Source of the DNA: Malurus cyaneus samueli
Taxonomy: Eukaryota > Chordata > Aves > Passeriformes > Maluridae
Direction of reading: 5' to 3'
Length of the DNA: 64,000 nt
Assembly: GCA_009741485.1 (NCBI GenBank)
Contig: CM019219.1
Location: forward strand, 30,237,162 to 30,301,161
Shown: piece after piece, positions 61,392 through 64,000 of the stretch
Layout of the letters: each line of letters opens with the position of its first letter
Numbering within the stretch: the first letter of the stretch is position 1
Position numbers and translations under genes: made by a program
Notes under the pieces: generated by a model
The model's database searches: none
Seen by the model: the letters and a program-made list of their open reading frames with translations, nothing else
Told to the model about the DNA's origin: nothing

Positions 61392-63754
61392 CCTTCATTT
61401 TTGTTGCCAAATTCTCAGTAGCTAAAACCCAACTCTTTTTAAAATCAAACGGACAACACAGGGGGATCTTCCCATGGAATGCTGTCACGGCTCTCCCCAG
61501 CCAGCGTTCTTTGATGGCTCCTGCCCAGGCAGCACAAATGGAAAACTCCTCTGGAGCTGTTTTTTTCCCCCTGGTGCCTTCTCTTCCTGCCCCTGCTCTG
61601 AGCCTGTGCATTCCCTGGGAACTGGAAGCAGCGGATCCTGGCGTGGGTGTTGTGCTCATGGTTATGGCATTGCGAGGGAGAGCGGGAGCTGATAAAGCCC
61701 CACATCCAATCCCAGCCTGCAGGGAGCTGGGCTGGCAGCATCAGTAATCTGGAGTGCAACACCTGATTGGGGAAAGAGATCTAAAATTCCATCTCTGGAG
61801 CCCTTTTAGCGGGGCTGGGAGATGCTGGCTGGCAGGGAATGAATGGGAAGTGTTCAGCTCAGTGAGTGGGAATCTCAGGATTCACTGGGCTGGCTGTGCT
61901 CATCCAGGAGCTGAACCCTTGCCCTTTGGGGGATTTTGTTCTCACTGGTGCATTTCTGTCCCAGATACAATCACCCTCCTCCCACCACGGCTGCCATGGC
62001 CGAGGCAGGGCTGCTGGAAGGATTCAGTGCCCTCATCCTCTGCTTTTGATATTTGTTCCACTATTTCCAGCCCTATCTCTCTTCACTCCCCGGCCCAGCG
62101 TGCTCACTCCTGCCCTGGTTCTTTGCTGTCCTTCTCACATTTCTCCACAGCGCTTCGTCCTTCACTTTTAACCTCCCTGCACCAGGAAAAAAACCCTAGA
62201 GCTGGAGCTGCTCTAAACGAGCCCAGTTTGTGACTCAGACATCTTCCCAGCAGCTTTTTAATTGCATTACCTGGCTGTAAATGTTTTTTTTCAGCCCAAT
62301 TTGCTGGTGCTTTAATAAAACTTGCTAAGCTCACTCCACCAGATGTGTTTTGCATTAGGCTCCTGTGTGTTGGCATTTGTTTGTCTTGCCTTAATTTCTC
62401 CAGGAATTTCAGTGGCAGCTCACACACCCCAAAGGACGTGAAGGATTGATGTCAGGCTGACACAGTTACCTGTAGGATTTCATTTACCTGCTAAAAATCC
62501 TGGTGGAGTGTTTGTCTTTCTCTGGCTCTCCAAATGTTTTTTTTTCTTAATTCAGAACTCACCAAAGATCGAGAGCAGAGCAAACATAGTGATCCTTTGG
62601 CCCATATTTTACTGAAAATTTAAAAAAACAGTGTGTGAAGACCTGAGCCACTCTGTTTTCCAGTGTTTTGGCTGTCCATAATGCATGTCCCACTCTGGGT
62701 TTTCTCTGCTCAGGTGCTGACCCAGCAAATACTTTTGTATCAGCGATTTGCTCAATATTTTCCTTCCAAGACTGCTGTGACCCTGAGTTTACTGCCCCAT
62801 CATGTGACTCTTCCTGCCCCCTTCAACTAATGGGAATTAAGCGGGATTTGGGCAGTGTTTACTGTGATGCTGATGGGCAGGAGGCTTTTCTTTCCAGCCC
62901 ATGCTGCCTCCTCTTTTTTTTTTTTTTTTTTTTTTTATGTTACAGCCTTTTTCCTTAGTCTGAGGTACCTGGCCCTGGGGAGCAGGGGTCGTTTTTTGGC
63001 CTGGAGAACACCAGGATTGCCATGAACCTCTTGCTGAGCCCATGAGGATGTCCTGGGTGGTTTTCTCTGCCCTTTTCTCCCCGCTGCTCCCATCTCAAAC
63101 ACATTTCTCTCCATCCACACCCTAAGGGGCAGATTTCATGAGCAGGATTTGAGGGGAAAGCTGAGGTGCTGCTTCAGGCTGCTTCTGCTCCCAGCAAAAG
63201 CTGCTTGAGCCCGGTACTCCAAATGAAACTTGAGGAATGATTTCCCAATGTGGGGGAAGCATTTTCCATGGACATGATCCTGGTTTAGCTTTTCAGGCCC
63301 AACCCAAGGTTAATGGGATAATTACAGCTGATTTATGTGCTCAGGCATCACTTCCATCCCAGACAAACGTTCCTGGAGAAGGAAATGCCATCCCATCACT
63401 GGGTGATCTTTAAAACCTCCAGGTGGTCGCTCACTTTTGCCTTCCCAAACCAGGTTTTAGCTCGTAGCTGTCTCCAGGGTCAGGACTGTGTTTGTCAGGG
63501 CAATAAAACAGACCCCAGCACACCCAAAGAAATGAGAATTTACTGATCTTCAACTGAGAAATGTCCAGGAGGTTAGACACAGATTTGTCTTGGGAAGTGT
63601 GCTTCACATTCAGGAGCACTGGAGGGAAAATCAGGCTTGAAATGAGGAATGGTGCTGGGTGTCTTTGGGACTTGGAGCTTTGGCATCTCCCAAATCAGAT
63701 CAAGCCTTGTGTGGGATTTTATTCGTCTCCACAATTCTGGGGGGTTTGGCTCTG
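61392..63754. other. Single-copy non-coding stretch
   Basis: It contains a T run of 23 (62914-62936). No gene or clear mobile element recognised. Confidence 0.5.
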
Positions 63755-64000
63755 GTCCCAGGGAACAGGGAGGAAAAGGGGAATGGCTTTCAGGCTGGGC
63801 CAGAGCAGGTTCAGATGAGATATCAGGGAAATTCCTGCCTCAAAGAGTGCTCAGGACCTGGAAGGGGCTGCCCAGGGAAGAGGTGGAGTCAGAGCCCTGG
63901 GGGAGTCCAAACCTGGGGCTGTGGCACTTGGGGACACGGGTAGAGGTGGCCTTGGCAGTGCGGGGAATGGCCTGACTCAGCTCCAACCTTTAGGGATTCT
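63755..64000 (+). mobile_element. CR1 LINE 3' fragment, running off the window
   Basis: Plus-strand CR1 tail: AGGGGAATGGCTTTCAGGCT, GGAAATTCCTGCCTCAAAG, GGGGCTGCCCAGGGA and CTCCAACCTTTAGGGATTCT. Confidence 0.8.

Noticed and set aside
61149..61747. Ser/Pro/Phe/Leu-rich proteins over the CTTCTC tract
   Set aside because: Translation of a simple repeat; all three frames are open and equally biased.

Overview
This window is vertebrate nuclear DNA, most probably from a bird. It has low gene density and short introns-and-repeats texture. Its interspersed repeats are almost all 3' fragments of CR1 LINEs, and its one recognisable gene is an amniote-type PRKG1. Nothing prokaryotic was seen: no operons, CRISPR arrays or insertion sequences.

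The only convincing coding sequence is the first coding exon of the beta isoform of PRKG1 (cGMP-dependent protein kinase 1), inside a CpG island. It occurs twice, on the minus strand at 30338-30647 and on the plus strand at 47943-48253. The two copies lie in a roughly 9.4-kb inverted duplication (arms about 29090-38715 and 40158-49510). The minus-strand copy carries a 1-base deletion; the plus-strand copy is open. If the minus-strand copy is the one in its native place, bases 1-30337 are PRKG1 intron 1 and the sequence from 31 kb rightwards is upstream of the beta promoter. No alpha-isoform first exon was seen.

Layout. 1-7199 and 8064-15931 are two direct copies of the same 7-8 kb segment, joined near a single N at 7200. 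15932-29090 is single-copy non-coding sequence with CR1 fragments and a degenerate minisatellite. 29090-49510 is the inverted duplication, with a 1.4-kb spacer that holds a 25-N gap. 49510-57499 contains two further direct copies (D2, D3) and one inverted copy (D4) of a 1.1-1.5 kb segment also present in the spacer (D1). Between D3 and D4 lie three unrelated minisatellites (53803-56280). A second 25-N gap sits at 57500-57524. 57525-64000 is single-copy non-coding sequence with a long polypyrimidine tract and two CR1 fragments.

The duplications share one pattern: one copy of each pair is clean, while the other is peppered with single-base gaps and mismatches, worst next to joins and N gaps. 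My reading is that most of the large-scale structure is false duplication made when gaps were filled with uncorrected long reads, not biology. I found no new biological system here. The points most worth checking are the duplicated PRKG1 exon, the four-copy D segment with a CTCF-like site, and the minisatellite cluster.
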